Assembly: GCA_002390705.1 (NCBI GenBank)
Contig: DGQA01000007.1
Location: 49,693-113,692, forward strand
Length of the DNA stretch: 64,000 bases
From: Actinobacteria bacterium UBA4426
GTDB lineage: Bacteria > Actinomycetota > Actinomycetes > S36-B12
Direction of reading: 5' to 3'
Shown here: piece by piece, positions 25,604-33,506 of the stretch
How positions within the stretch are numbered: position 1 is the first letter of the stretch
How the letters are laid out: the number at the start of each line of letters is the position of its first letter
Position numbers and translations under genes: made by a program
The notes under the pieces: model-generated
The model's database searches: none
What the model was told of the DNA's origin: nothing
Seen by the model: only the letters and a program-made list of their open reading frames with translations

Positions 25604-26395
25604 TTAGTCGTGCGGGTCAGCCGGATGAATCGACAGCCCAATTCTGACAGTGGGGTCTGACTTTTTACCCCGCTCATTAACACTTGTGATCACGGCCTCG
25701 CGGTTCCGGCACAGCTGAGCAAGTTCCTCATAAGCCGGTGCCCCAATCAGGGCCACGATTTCTTCCTTTGAATTGATGTAGACCGGTTCGCTCGCAGTAT
25801 GCGCTTCGGTATTACCCGTGCAGTACCAATCAAGATCGGCTCCACCGGCTCCCCACGCACGACGGTCGTACTCGCCCAAGACAACGACTTGGCGCTCACG
25901 GCCGTCCTCGTAGGTAACACTGTCATAGGAGCGTCGCAGTGGAAGTTGCCAACAGACGTCTGGCTTGGTTTCGATGAAGTGAACGCCCTCTTTTTCAGCC
26001 AAATGGTGCAGTGCGCACCCGTAGCCGCCGGAAAATCCCTCGGAGTTGTGGAAAATGCAGGCACCTTTGACGACTCGGGTTTTATCGACCCCATCTTCTT
26101 TCTCGGTCCAGCCTTTCTTCCCCAGTCCAAGTTCGTAGTTCTCCCACACATCGGGGGTTAGTTTCTTTACCCATTTGCGCACTCGCTTCTCGTCCTTTTT
26201 TTCAGAAAAATGAGCGCCGTGGGCGCAGCAACCCGCATCAGGGCGCTCGGCCTCAATGCCTTTGCAACCTCTGCCGAAAATGCAGTTGTACTTGGAAGTG
26301 AGCCAAGTGAGATCGCAGCGGATCAATTGATCGTCATCTGAAGGATCGACGAACTCAACCCAGGCTCGGGGGAAATCAAGGAGGACTTCTGGCAT
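25604..26395 (-). CDS. Cys-rich conserved protein, likely metal-binding, function unknown
   Basis: The 263-residue soluble protein has Cys27, Cys38, Cys44, Cys56, Cys57, His59 and His62 near the N-terminus. Later come GACIFHN, GYGCALHH and KPDVCWQLPLRR, suggesting bound zinc or an Fe-S cluster. The layout resembles a conserved actinobacterial family distantly like DUF3109/YkgJ. I chose the ATG at 26395 over a GTG at 26398 because TAGGCT sits exactly six bases before the ATG. It lies downstream of nothing and ends 15 bases before radA on the same strand, so the two may be cotranscribed. Confidence 0.65.
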   Translation of the reverse strand: MPEVLLDFPRAWVEFVDPSDDDQLIRCDLTWLTSKYNCIFGRGCKGIEAERPDAGCCAHGAHFSEKKDEKRVRKWVKKLTPDVWENYELGLGKKGWTEKEDGVDKTRVVKGACIFHNSEGFSGGYGCALHHLAEKEGVHFIETKPDVCWQLPLRRSYDSVTYEDGRERQVVVLGEYDRRAWGAGGADLDWYCTGNTEAHTASEPVYINSKEEIVALIGAPAYEELAQLCRNREAVITSVNERGKKSDPTVRIGLSIHPADPHD

Positions 26396-26401
26396 CACAT
26401 C

Positions 26402-26407
26402 AGCCTA
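26402..26407 (-). promoter_or_regulatory. -10 hexamer of a probable leaderless promoter for the Cys-rich gene
   Basis: TAGGCT read on the minus strand, six bases, then ATG at 26395. It picks the second of two adjacent start codons. Confidence 0.45.
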
Positions 26408-26470
26408 GGTCCACCGGGTACCCTGTGCAGCACGGGCACCGTGAAGTAGGTGCTGGATCTGTGGTTCAGG

Positions 26471-26476
26471 TAACGT
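26471..26476 (+). promoter_or_regulatory. -10 hexamer of a probable leaderless promoter for the P-type ATPase
   Basis: TAACGT, six bases, then ATG at 26483. No Shine-Dalgarno is visible. Confidence 0.5.
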
Positions 26477-26482
26477 GGTGGC

Positions 26483-28882
26483 ATGAGCCCTCAGCACCCA
26501 CGAAGTGCTGATCCGGACTCGTTTGCTGGGCTTACCTGGGTCGAAGTTGAACAGCGGATCGCTTCCGGTCAAATTAATGACGCGCCCGACGCTAATTCGC
26601 GGAGCCTCTCCAGCATTATCAAAGAAAACACATTGACTTGGTTCAATTTTTTAATTGGATCAATGTGGGTAGTTATGTTGATCGTGGCCCCTTGGCAGGA
26701 TTCCCTTTTCGGCTTCGTCATCGTGGCCAATACTCTGATTGGCACGATCCAGGAATACCGCGCTGCTCGCGCCCTGGAAAAGCTTGCGATCATCGGTGAA
26801 GCGAAACCAGTTGTTCGCCGGGACGGATCCGAACAAGTTCTTAGCCCGCGAGAAATAGTGCTGGGCGATCTGATCGTGCTGGGCACAGGCAGTCAATTAG
26901 TCGTTGATGGAAAAATTGAAAAATCTCAGGGTCTAGAAATTGATGAGAGCTTACTCACGGGCGAAGCGGATCCGGTTGACAAACAAGTGGGAGATTCGGT
27001 CATGAGTGGTTCCTTCGTAGTTGCCGGTGCTGGGTACATGCGCGCAACAAAGATTGGGCGTGATTCATTCGCCGCAGGCCTCACGGAAGTTGCCACACAA
27101 TTTCAAACTACGAAATCGGAACTTCGCGATTCAATCAATAAGTTCATCAAATACGTTTCCTACTTCCTGCTTCCTGTGGGAATCACACTTTTTCTTTCGC
27201 AGTTTATTGAGGCACAGTTGCCCCTGCCCGAAGCAATTAGAGGAACAATCGCTGGCATCGTCACGATGGTGCCAGAGGGACTCGTCCTTCTTACCTCCAT
27301 CTCAATGGCGGTTTCTGTGATTGAGCTTGCGAGAAGGAGGGTTCTTGTTCAGGATCTGCCGGCAGTCGAAGTATTAGCCCGAGTCGACACTGTATGCGTG
27401 GATAAGACCGGGACTCTCACTGCGCCCGGAATGCAAGTTAACAATGTAATCCCACTTGGCGTATCGGATTTATCGGATTTAGCAGAAATTGAAGCGGCCC
27501 TTGGTGCGGTTGCCGCATCGCAGCCCAATGCGAACCCCACTCTGGCCGCTATCCAGGCTCGTTACCCCGACCCAGATTGGCAAGTGAGCTATTCGGTTCC
27601 GTTTTCCAGTTCCCGTAAATGGTCGAGCGCAACTTTTTCGCATCAGGTGTCTTGGGTGTTGGGTGCCCCAGAGATGGTTGCTCCGAATAATTCCCAAATG
27701 CTGGAGCGTGCGAGCAGCAGCGCCGCATCTGGTGCTCGAGTGTTAGTGCTCGCAAAGTTGGTAGAGGGCTCCGCGAGGATGAGTTCAGAAGAAAAGCTGG
27801 GAGAAGTTGAGTGTGCAGCGCTCGTTGTGATCAGTCAGACTCTTCGCGAAAATGCGGCTGAGACGGTTGCATATTTCCTCAGCCAGGGTGTCAACGTAAA
27901 AGTGATCTCGGGTGACAACCCGCAGACGGTAGGCGCGATTGCGAGGCAGGCCGGCGTGCCAGGTGCGGATCACCCGTTCGACGCGCGGTATTTGCCCGAA
28001 AGTACCGAAGAAGTAGCCGAAGTGCTCGCAACCACACATGTGTTTGGCCGGGTTACGCCTGGGCAAAAGCAGGAGATAATCGATGCCCTGCATGCATGCG
28101 GGAAAACTGTCGCGATGACGGGTGATGGCGTTAACGACGTACTCGCACTTAAGAAGGCAGATCTTGGAATCGCGATGGGTTCTGGTTCAGACGCCACGCG
28201 TGCTGTGGCCCAATTAGTTTTGCTTGACGACCAGTGGGAAATGATGCCCGACGTGGTGGCGCAAGGGCGCAAAGTGTTAGTGAACATTGAACGTGTTGCC
28301 AACGTTTTCTTAACTAAAAGTTTTTATGCCATGATCGTGAGTAGCGCAACGGTGATCTTCGTAGTTGCCTTCCCATTTTTACCGCGCCACTTGACATTGG
28401 TGAGTGCATTGACAATTGGAATTCCTGGTTTTTTTCTCGCATTGATGCCAAATGTTGAAAGATTTCGGCCTGGATTCTTTCGCAGGGTGTTGTCGTTCGC
28501 GATCCCAGCCGGCGTGATTGCCGCGGTTGCTTCTTTCACGAGTTACGGAGCGACTCTTTATTTTGATGAACCATTATTTAACGCTCAGTCAGGTGCGACC
28601 ATCACGTTATTTATCGTGACACTTGCAGTTCTGGCAGAATCGGCACGCCCGCTCAATATGATCAGGCTTACCCTCGTAGGCCTGATGGGAGCAGCGTTTA
28701 TTGCGGTGCTGTTCATCCCTTGGCTCTCAAATATTTTTGCGCTCTCCTTGGGACCAGAGCGCTATAGCCTTATCTCTATTGGGGTAGGGCTTGCCGGCGC
28801 TGTTGCTGTCGTGATTACTACCCGGGTGACCGACCGATGGAGGCGCGCCCCCAAGGGGCCGGTCGAAATGAGCGCGCCATGA
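26483..28882 (+). CDS. P-type cation ATPase, CtpE-like
   Basis: The 799-residue P-type ATPase has phosphorylation motif DKTGTLT near residue 308, an actuator loop LTGEADP (TGEA instead of TGES), and MTGDGVNDVLALKKADLGIAMGSGSD in the P domain. About ten membrane helices are present, two before and two after the actuator domain and six after the P domain. Overall sequence and length resemble mycobacterial CtpE, reported as a calcium transporter; the substrate here is inferred. There is no N-terminal heavy-metal domain. The TIM-barrel gene overlaps its stop by ATGA. Confidence 0.85.
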   Translation: MSPQHPRSADPDSFAGLTWVEVEQRIASGQINDAPDANSRSLSSIIKENTLTWFNFLIGSMWVVMLIVAPWQDSLFGFVIVANTLIGTIQEYRAARALEKLAIIGEAKPVVRRDGSEQVLSPREIVLGDLIVLGTGSQLVVDGKIEKSQGLEIDESLLTGEADPVDKQVGDSVMSGSFVVAGAGYMRATKIGRDSFAAGLTEVATQFQTTKSELRDSINKFIKYVSYFLLPVGITLFLSQFIEAQLPLPEAIRGTIAGIVTMVPEGLVLLTSISMAVSVIELARRRVLVQDLPAVEVLARVDTVCVDKTGTLTAPGMQVNNVIPLGVSDLSDLAEIEAALGAVAASQPNANPTLAAIQARYPDPDWQVSYSVPFSSSRKWSSATFSHQVSWVLGAPEMVAPNNSQMLERASSSAASGARVLVLAKLVEGSARMSSEEKLGEVECAALVVISQTLRENAAETVAYFLSQGVNVKVISGDNPQTVGAIARQAGVPGADHPFDARYLPESTEEVAEVLATTHVFGRVTPGQKQEIIDALHACGKTVAMTGDGVNDVLALKKADLGIAMGSGSDATRAVAQLVLLDDQWEMMPDVVAQGRKVLVNIERVANVFLTKSFYAMIVSSATVIFVVAFPFLPRHLTLVSALTIGIPGFFLALMPNVERFRPGFFRRVLSFAIPAGVIAAVASFTSYGATLYFDEPLFNAQSGATITLFIVTLAVLAESARPLNMIRLTLVGLMGAAFIAVLFIPWLSNIFALSLGPERYSLISIGVGLAGAVAVVITTRVTDRWRRAPKGPVEMSAP

Positions 28883-29676
28883 AGATAGGCCTTTCGACTT
28901 CTTCAGTGTTTCCTGAATCGACCGCTGCCGCCTTTGAACTTGCGGCTCTTACCGGTTATGACGGGGTCGAGGTAATGGTGGGAATGGACGCTATGAGTCA
29001 AGATTCTACGGTACTGCGGAATCTTGTCCAGCACTATCAACTCCCGATCCTGTCATTGCATTCCCCCTGCCTGTTAGTTACTCAACGAGTCTGGGGGACA
29101 GACTCTTGGGGAAAACTGGACAAAGCCCGTGAAGTTGCCGAATTGGTGGGTGCCATGACTGTTGTTGTACACCCGCCATTTCGTTGGCAGCGCGAGTATG
29201 CAAAAAAATTTGAAAAAGGGATCTCTGAACTCAACACGAACTCGCCAGTGGGTTTCACCGTGGAAAATATGTATCCTTGGCGGGCAGGTCCCGGGTCGTT
29301 TCCTGCATATTCTCCCGACTGGGACATAAGAAAGCAGGATTACGAAAATGTCACTTTGGATTTTTCACACACGGCTGTTTCACGAACTGATCCCATCGAA
29401 ATGATGCAAGATTTTGGCGAGCGCCTGACACACATTCACCTGGCGGACGGTACCGACTCCCCAGCCGACGAGCACTTAGTGCCAGGTAGGGGAACCCAGC
29501 CGGTACGCGAAGGGCTTCAATTCCTTAAAAATAGGGGCTTTACTGGAAATATTATTGCTGAAATTACGACTCGGTCGGCTACCGATCGTGACGAACGCAT
29601 TTCCGATCTGCGGGCCAGCCTTGATTTCGTTCGGCAAGTATTTCCCCATCAAGTGTTTTCCAGTGGAGAGGAGTAG
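28879..29676 (+). CDS. Sugar phosphate isomerase/epimerase-type TIM-barrel protein
   Basis: The 265-residue xylose-isomerase-like TIM barrel shows GYDGVEVMVG near residue 30, VVVHPPF, FTVENMYP, DFSH and HIHLAD(G), which would place metal-binding Glu, Asp and His residues at strand ends as in AP endonuclease 2-type barrels. The substrate is unknown. The ATG at 28879 overlaps the ATPase stop; an earlier in-frame ATG at 28837 would run into the ATPase gene. A TetR gene follows after three bases, so ATPase, barrel, TetR and proC form one likely unit. Confidence 0.8.
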   Translation: MKIGLSTSSVFPESTAAAFELAALTGYDGVEVMVGMDAMSQDSTVLRNLVQHYQLPILSLHSPCLLVTQRVWGTDSWGKLDKAREVAELVGAMTVVVHPPFRWQREYAKKFEKGISELNTNSPVGFTVENMYPWRAGPGSFPAYSPDWDIRKQDYENVTLDFSHTAVSRTDPIEMMQDFGERLTHIHLADGTDSPADEHLVPGRGTQPVREGLQFLKNRGFTGNIIAEITTRSATDRDERISDLRASLDFVRQVFPHQVFSSGEE

Positions 29677-29679
29677 GTC

Positions 29680-30288
29680 ATGGCGCGGGAGGAAAAACGA
29701 GAAGACGGTGGAATCGTAGGGGTCGCTCGGTCCATGTTTCTCAATTCCGGCTACGCAAGAACCACTATTAAGTCGATTGCGGCAGCGGCGGGAGTGGCGC
29801 CAACTGTTGTTTCCAACCTGTATGCGAACAAGGAAGCGCTTTTTGCAGCCGCGATGTCTTTCCCGAGTGACCCACAGAAAGCGATCCCCGCATTGGTCGC
29901 CCCAGGAATTCACGGCATGGGCGAGCGTCTAGTGCGGGGAACACTTCAGTTAGTTGCCGATCAGCAGGTCCGGGAGGACCTGCTGAAGGCTGCAAATGCC
30001 GGACGTTCCTTGAATGCAGGTGTTGACATTTTTGCCGTGATCAAGCCGCTTTCGGACTACTTCCAAAGTACCGTGGTTGATCGTGCCTTGATTTTGATGG
30101 GCATCCCTGATGCTCGAATCCGAGGGGCATTGATTAGCTCTTATTTAACCGGCGTGATTGCCTACCGGTATTTCCTGGAAATCGAGCCGCTTGCGAGTGT
30201 GTCCCAAGATCACTTAGTCGCATTGGTTTCGCCAATGGTTCAAGACTTGCTTGATCCAACAAAACCACTGCCCCCTATGGCAGAGTGA
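29680..30288 (+). CDS. TetR/AcrR family transcriptional regulator
   Basis: The 202-residue protein has an N-terminal helix-turn-helix, with ARTTIKSIAAAAGVAPTVVSNLYANKEALF at about 26-55, and a helical ligand-binding C-terminal domain. A GAGAGGAG Shine-Dalgarno precedes the ATG. Its position between the TIM-barrel gene and proC suggests it may control its own operon or the upstream transporter; no operator palindrome was identified. Ligand unknown. Confidence 0.85.
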   Translation: MAREEKREDGGIVGVARSMFLNSGYARTTIKSIAAAAGVAPTVVSNLYANKEALFAAAMSFPSDPQKAIPALVAPGIHGMGERLVRGTLQLVADQQVREDLLKAANAGRSLNAGVDIFAVIKPLSDYFQSTVVDRALILMGIPDARIRGALISSYLTGVIAYRYFLEIEPLASVSQDHLVALVSPMVQDLLDPTKPLPPMAE

Positions 30289-30292
30289 AGGG

Positions 30293-31096
30293 ATGAACAC
30301 CGTGTATGCCGCCAAGAGAATTGGTGTGATCGGGTCCGGTTCGATGGGGCAGGCACTGATCTCTGGGTGGACGCGGTCAAGCTCCAGCATCGTGGCGGTA
30401 GTGCGCGATGTGGAGAAATACCAGTACCTCGAGGGCTCACTGGGCATTGAGGTCACCGAGGACCGCGAGGTTCTTTCCGCATGTGAAGTTGTGGTAATTG
30501 CAATCAAACCACAAATTATCAAGGAAATTCTTGCAGATTTCGCGCCTTTTATTGCCCCCGGTGCGATCGTGATCTCAGTCGCGGTGGGAGTGACCACCGA
30601 GTTCATTGGAAATTGTTTCCCGCAGACCAATGAAATCATAAAGGCGATGCCAAATACTCCTTCGCAAATTCACATGGGCGTCACTTGTGTCAGTGGTGGC
30701 CACGGTAGCTCCGAGGCCTCGATGACAATTGCCGTAGAACTTTTGAGAGCTGTAGGCGACGTATTCGTGGTCCCTGAAGCCCAGCAGTCCGCAGTGGGTG
30801 CATTGTCAGGAAGCGGCCCGGCGTACCTGTTCTACCTCGCGCAGTATTTGCGGGAAGGCGCAGAGGAACTCGGGCTCGATGGGGATTTAGCCGATCAGTT
30901 AGTTCGGTCAACGCTGAGAGGGTCAGGGGAACTTTTGGCACGCTCTGATCGTTCCGCTGGAGATTTGCGCCGGCAGGTGACCTCCCCGGGTGGAACGACC
31001 CAAGCCGCCATGGAAGTCCTTGATTCACAAAACGTGGGAGAAGCGGTCAAATCGGCCCTAGCTGCAGGGGTTGTGCGTTCAATGGAACTTGGTTAA
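30293..31096 (+). CDS. proC: Pyrroline-5-carboxylate reductase
   Basis: ProC reduces pyrroline-5-carboxylate to proline. The NAD(P)-binding loop IGVIGSGSMGQALISG is at about residues 9-24, PNTPSQIHMG is mid-protein, and GALSGSGPAYLFY and TSPGGTTQAAMEVL are the family signature. It has 267 residues from the ATG at 30293, preceded by GAAGGG. An earlier ATG at 30251 overlaps the TetR gene and was not used. Confidence 0.94.
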   Translation: MNTVYAAKRIGVIGSGSMGQALISGWTRSSSSIVAVVRDVEKYQYLEGSLGIEVTEDREVLSACEVVVIAIKPQIIKEILADFAPFIAPGAIVISVAVGVTTEFIGNCFPQTNEIIKAMPNTPSQIHMGVTCVSGGHGSSEASMTIAVELLRAVGDVFVVPEAQQSAVGALSGSGPAYLFYLAQYLREGAEELGLDGDLADQLVRSTLRGSGELLARSDRSAGDLRRQVTSPGGTTQAAMEVLDSQNVGEAVKSALAAGVVRSMELG

Positions 31097-31389
31097 GGCT
31101 GAGCGGCCTATGCCCAGTGGAGAATTTCTCTTGCACGGGCAGAATCTTTGGGCCAAACTCATTGACCAAGTATTGATCCGTAGCATCCGGTTGGTTCGCC
31201 AATCATGGAAAGTTGGCTGGCATTTTTCGGATTGGACTCCGAAGTTAAGCCTTGGTTATGGCGTGTCAATCCAAAAAATTTGAGTTTTTTCGGGTATCGG
31301 GTCGCGCCGAGCCAGGGTTACCTACTATTGTTCGAGCGTTCGGTTCAAGGGAAGTGATTCCCGCAACGTCTCACATTATGGAGCACCGC
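31097..31389 (+). other. Non-coding gap between proC and the HTH gene
   Basis: This 293-base stretch has only short frames without recognisable protein character, and I see no tRNA or clear terminator. It presumably holds the promoter and leader of the excisionase-like gene. No convincing -35/-10 pair could be singled out. Confidence 0.4.
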
Positions 31390-31587
31390 ATGTCAACAGC
31401 AGCTTTCGGCGACGTACGTTTTCTGACCGTGGCGGAAGTTGCCGCAGTGATGCGGGTGTCAAAGATGACGGTTTACCGCTTGGTACACAGTGGTGAATTG
31501 CCAGCCGTTCGGGTCGGTCGTTCGTTCCGAGTGCCTGAACAGGCGGTACAGGATTATTTACGCGATTCGATCATAGAAACCGCCTAA
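31390..31587 (+). CDS. Excisionase-like (MerR/BldC-type) helix-turn-helix DNA-binding protein
   Basis: The 65-residue protein is almost entirely one winged HTH: FLTVAEVAAVMRVSKMTVYRL near residues 11-31, then VGRSFRVPEQAVQDYLRD. It matches the small excisionase-family regulators that lie near proC and bS22 in actinobacteria. There is no integrase or phage gene nearby, so excision is unlikely. GGAG six bases before the ATG at 31390 favours this start over an in-frame ATG at 31378. Targets unknown. Confidence 0.85.
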   Translation: MSTAAFGDVRFLTVAEVAAVMRVSKMTVYRLVHSGELPAVRVGRSFRVPEQAVQDYLRDSIIETA

Positions 31588-31684
31588 AGGTCTCCGAGGA
31601 ACCTCGCAACATACGCCGCGAGTGGCCACCGATACACTCGAGTTCGCTTTTACGAAATTGACTTCAAGTTAAGGGAATTGTTAT

Positions 31685-31783
31685 ATGGGCTCAGTAATTA
31701 AAAAACGTCGCAAGCGGATGGCTAAGAAGAAGCACCGCAAACTGTTGCGTCGCACGCGAGTCCAGCGCAGAAACAAGAAGTAG
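31685..31783 (+). CDS. Ribosomal protein bS22 (AURKAIP1/COX24 domain)
   Basis: The 32-residue, extremely basic protein starts MGSVIKKRRKRMAKKKHRK and ends RRNKK. It matches the tiny actinobacterial small-subunit protein bS22 seen in mycobacterial ribosomes, related to the mitochondrial COX24/AURKAIP1 domain. AAGGGA lies upstream as a Shine-Dalgarno, and a TACACT hexamer at 31633-31638 is a possible -10. It is easily missed because of its length. Its neighbours, the HTH gene upstream and an acyltransferase downstream, are its usual company. Confidence 0.88.
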   Translation: MGSVIKKRRKRMAKKKHRKLLRRTRVQRRNKK

Positions 31784-31812
31784 TCCACGAAGCCCTGCAC
31801 CCCGGTACGGTC

Positions 31813-32571
31813 ATGTACAGCGCCTCGGACAACGCGGGTAAAGGTTCCAGTTTCTTGGCTCGTAGGTTCTTTGACGGCGTTCTCGAACCCATTTATCGCG
31901 ACTGGTTTCGTACCCAAGTCCTGGGCCCAGAAAATATTCCAGCATCAGGGCCAGCGCTTATCGTTGGTAACCACGCGGGAGCATTCGCAATCGATGCCCT
32001 CATGGTTGTACATGCTCTTGAAAGAAACTCTTCCCGCGCACTGCACCTTTTGGGGGCGAGTTTCCTTTTCCAAGAGCCCATGCGGGAATTAATGGCGCAT
32101 TTAAATGTGCATCCTGCTCATTTCGACACTGCCAGTGAGTTGCTTCAGGCCGGCCACTTGGTTGGCGTGTGGCCCGAAGGGGTAAACGGGGTCGGTAAGA
32201 CAATTGAGCACCGTTACCAATTACAGGAATTCGGTCGCGCGGGTTTCGCTCGCCTGGCTGCGGTTAATCAAGTCCCCATAATCCCCACCGTGGTCATTGG
32301 ATCCGAAGAGGCGTATCCGCTCGTCGCGCGTGTCGAAGGGTTACTTGATTGGGCTGACATTCCTTATCTGCCGGTGACCCCGACATTCCCGATGCTCGGT
32401 CCGTTGGGTCTGATTCCATTTCCCAGCAAGTGGACCATTTCATTTGGTGCCCCAATTGCACCACCAGGGTCAGAAAGTCCATTGGATACATTCGCCTGCT
32501 CGGACTACGTGAGAAGAGAACTCACCCAAACTATTCGAGAGTTGCTAGCCACGCGTTCAAGTATTTTTTAA
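31813..32571 (+). CDS. PlsC-like 1-acylglycerol-3-phosphate acyltransferase family protein
   Basis: The 252-residue acyltransferase has GPALIVGNHAGAFAID near residues 45-60 (a NHxxxxxxD variant of motif I), then FPAEGT-type motif III as WPEGVNG near 117, and PIIPTVVIGSEE as motif IV. It probably acylates a lysophospholipid or related glycerol acceptor at the membrane. It overlaps the convergent SerB-like HAD gene by 15 bases. The start ATG has no strong Shine-Dalgarno, so the exact N-terminus is uncertain. Confidence 0.82.
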   Translation: MYSASDNAGKGSSFLARRFFDGVLEPIYRDWFRTQVLGPENIPASGPALIVGNHAGAFAIDALMVVHALERNSSRALHLLGASFLFQEPMRELMAHLNVHPAHFDTASELLQAGHLVGVWPEGVNGVGKTIEHRYQLQEFGRAGFARLAAVNQVPIIPTVVIGSEEAYPLVARVEGLLDWADIPYLPVTPTFPMLGPLGLIPFPSKWTISFGAPIAPPGSESPLDTFACSDYVRRELTQTIRELLATRSSIF

Positions 32572-33450
32572 ACCGCGAGCGATTCGACCCAGCGCGTAAC
32601 CTGCAGTAAGGCCCAATGCGATTCCGCCGGCAGTAGTCGCAACGGGCAATGCATTTTCGCGCAGTTGCGCACGTTTGCGAAAGTCACTGACCTCCCAGTC
32701 CATTTTCTTGGCGTAGGTACGCAGGTCTGGATCCGGGTTCACGGCGTTGGCAAATCCAACGATTGACAGCATCGGAATGTCATTTGCTGAATCCGAGTAG
32801 GCATAGCATGCGCTGAGGTCGTAATGCTCACTACTCGCAAGAGCCCGCACAGCCTCGGCTTTGGCTAGACCGTGCAGTGGGTATCCATCAAGCTTTCCTG
32901 TGTAGATATCATTCTCGGTTTGGGAGACCGTTCCCAGTGCGCCTGTTAATCCAAGGCGTCGGGCGATCAAGTCGGCAAGTTCTACCGGGGTTGCAGTGAC
33001 CAGCCAGACATCTTCGCCGGCATCGATATGTTGCTGAGCCAATGCCAATGTGCCCGGAATCAATTTGTCAACCATTCGTTGATCGAAAACTATCTCGCTT
33101 AAACGGGTGAGTTCTTCCACGCTGCGACCTTGAACAAATGCGAGAGCGGCTTCCGTGGCTGAGGCCACATCTTCTAAGTTCTCAGACCCCGAAAGTACAA
33201 ATTTCAATTGCTTGATGCCAAAGCCAAAAATGTCACGGCCAGAGAAATATTTGAGTTTCGCGAGACCAGCCGCGAAGTGGAATAGGGATGCTCCCCGCAT
33301 TATCGTGTTATCAACGTCAAAGAACGCAGCGGAGATGCCGGCGCCTCGCTCGGTGCTTCGCGAATGGTGAGCCGCCGCTGCCGAGGCAAGGCCAGAATGG
33401 CGAAAGGTCTCTAAGACATTCCCGTTCCTGGCAGGTTTTTCAACTGACAC
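32557..33450 (-). CDS. HAD-IB family (SerB-like) hydrolase with C-terminal membrane segment
   Basis: The 297-residue protein has motif I FFDVDNTIMRG near residues 43-53, LVTATP as motif II, a conserved Lys region and YSDSANDIPML as motifs III/IV, typical of HAD-IB phosphatases found next to PlsC-like acyltransferases. A glycine-rich hydrophobic helix near 273-290 may anchor it to the membrane. A role in phospholipid head-group or acyl metabolism is inferred from the neighbours. The GTG start has TACTCT six bases upstream. Confidence 0.82.
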   Translation of the reverse strand: MSVEKPARNGNVLETFRHSGLASAAAAHHSRSTERGAGISAAFFDVDNTIMRGASLFHFAAGLAKLKYFSGRDIFGFGIKQLKFVLSGSENLEDVASATEAALAFVQGRSVEELTRLSEIVFDQRMVDKLIPGTLALAQQHIDAGEDVWLVTATPVELADLIARRLGLTGALGTVSQTENDIYTGKLDGYPLHGLAKAEAVRALASSEHYDLSACYAYSDSANDIPMLSIVGFANAVNPDPDLRTYAKKMDWEVSDFRKRAQLRENALPVATTAGGIALGLTAGYALGRIARGLKNT

Positions 33451-33456
33451 AGAGAA

Positions 33457-33462
33457 AGAGTA
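33457..33462 (-). promoter_or_regulatory. -10 hexamer of a probable leaderless promoter for the HAD-IB gene
   Basis: TACTCT on the minus strand, six bases, then GTG at 33450. It shares a 56-base divergent gap with the acyl-CoA ligase gene. Confidence 0.5.
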
Positions 33463-33506
33463 CTCACCGGGTGTCCCCAGATCCGTTGATGTGGCAAACT
33501 CGGGCT

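Noticed and set aside
31071..31283. 70-codon frame after proC
   Set aside because: Starts inside proC and has no recognisable content or initiation signal; treated as intergenic.
31390..31587. Excisionase-like protein as evidence of a prophage or integrated element
   Set aside because: No integrase, att repeats or other phage genes nearby; the family is a housekeeping regulator at this locus in actinobacteria.
31658..31686. TTGACT-N17-TTATAT promoter before bS22
   Set aside because: The -10 would overlap the bS22 start codon, putting the transcript start inside the gene; the upstream TACACT fits better.
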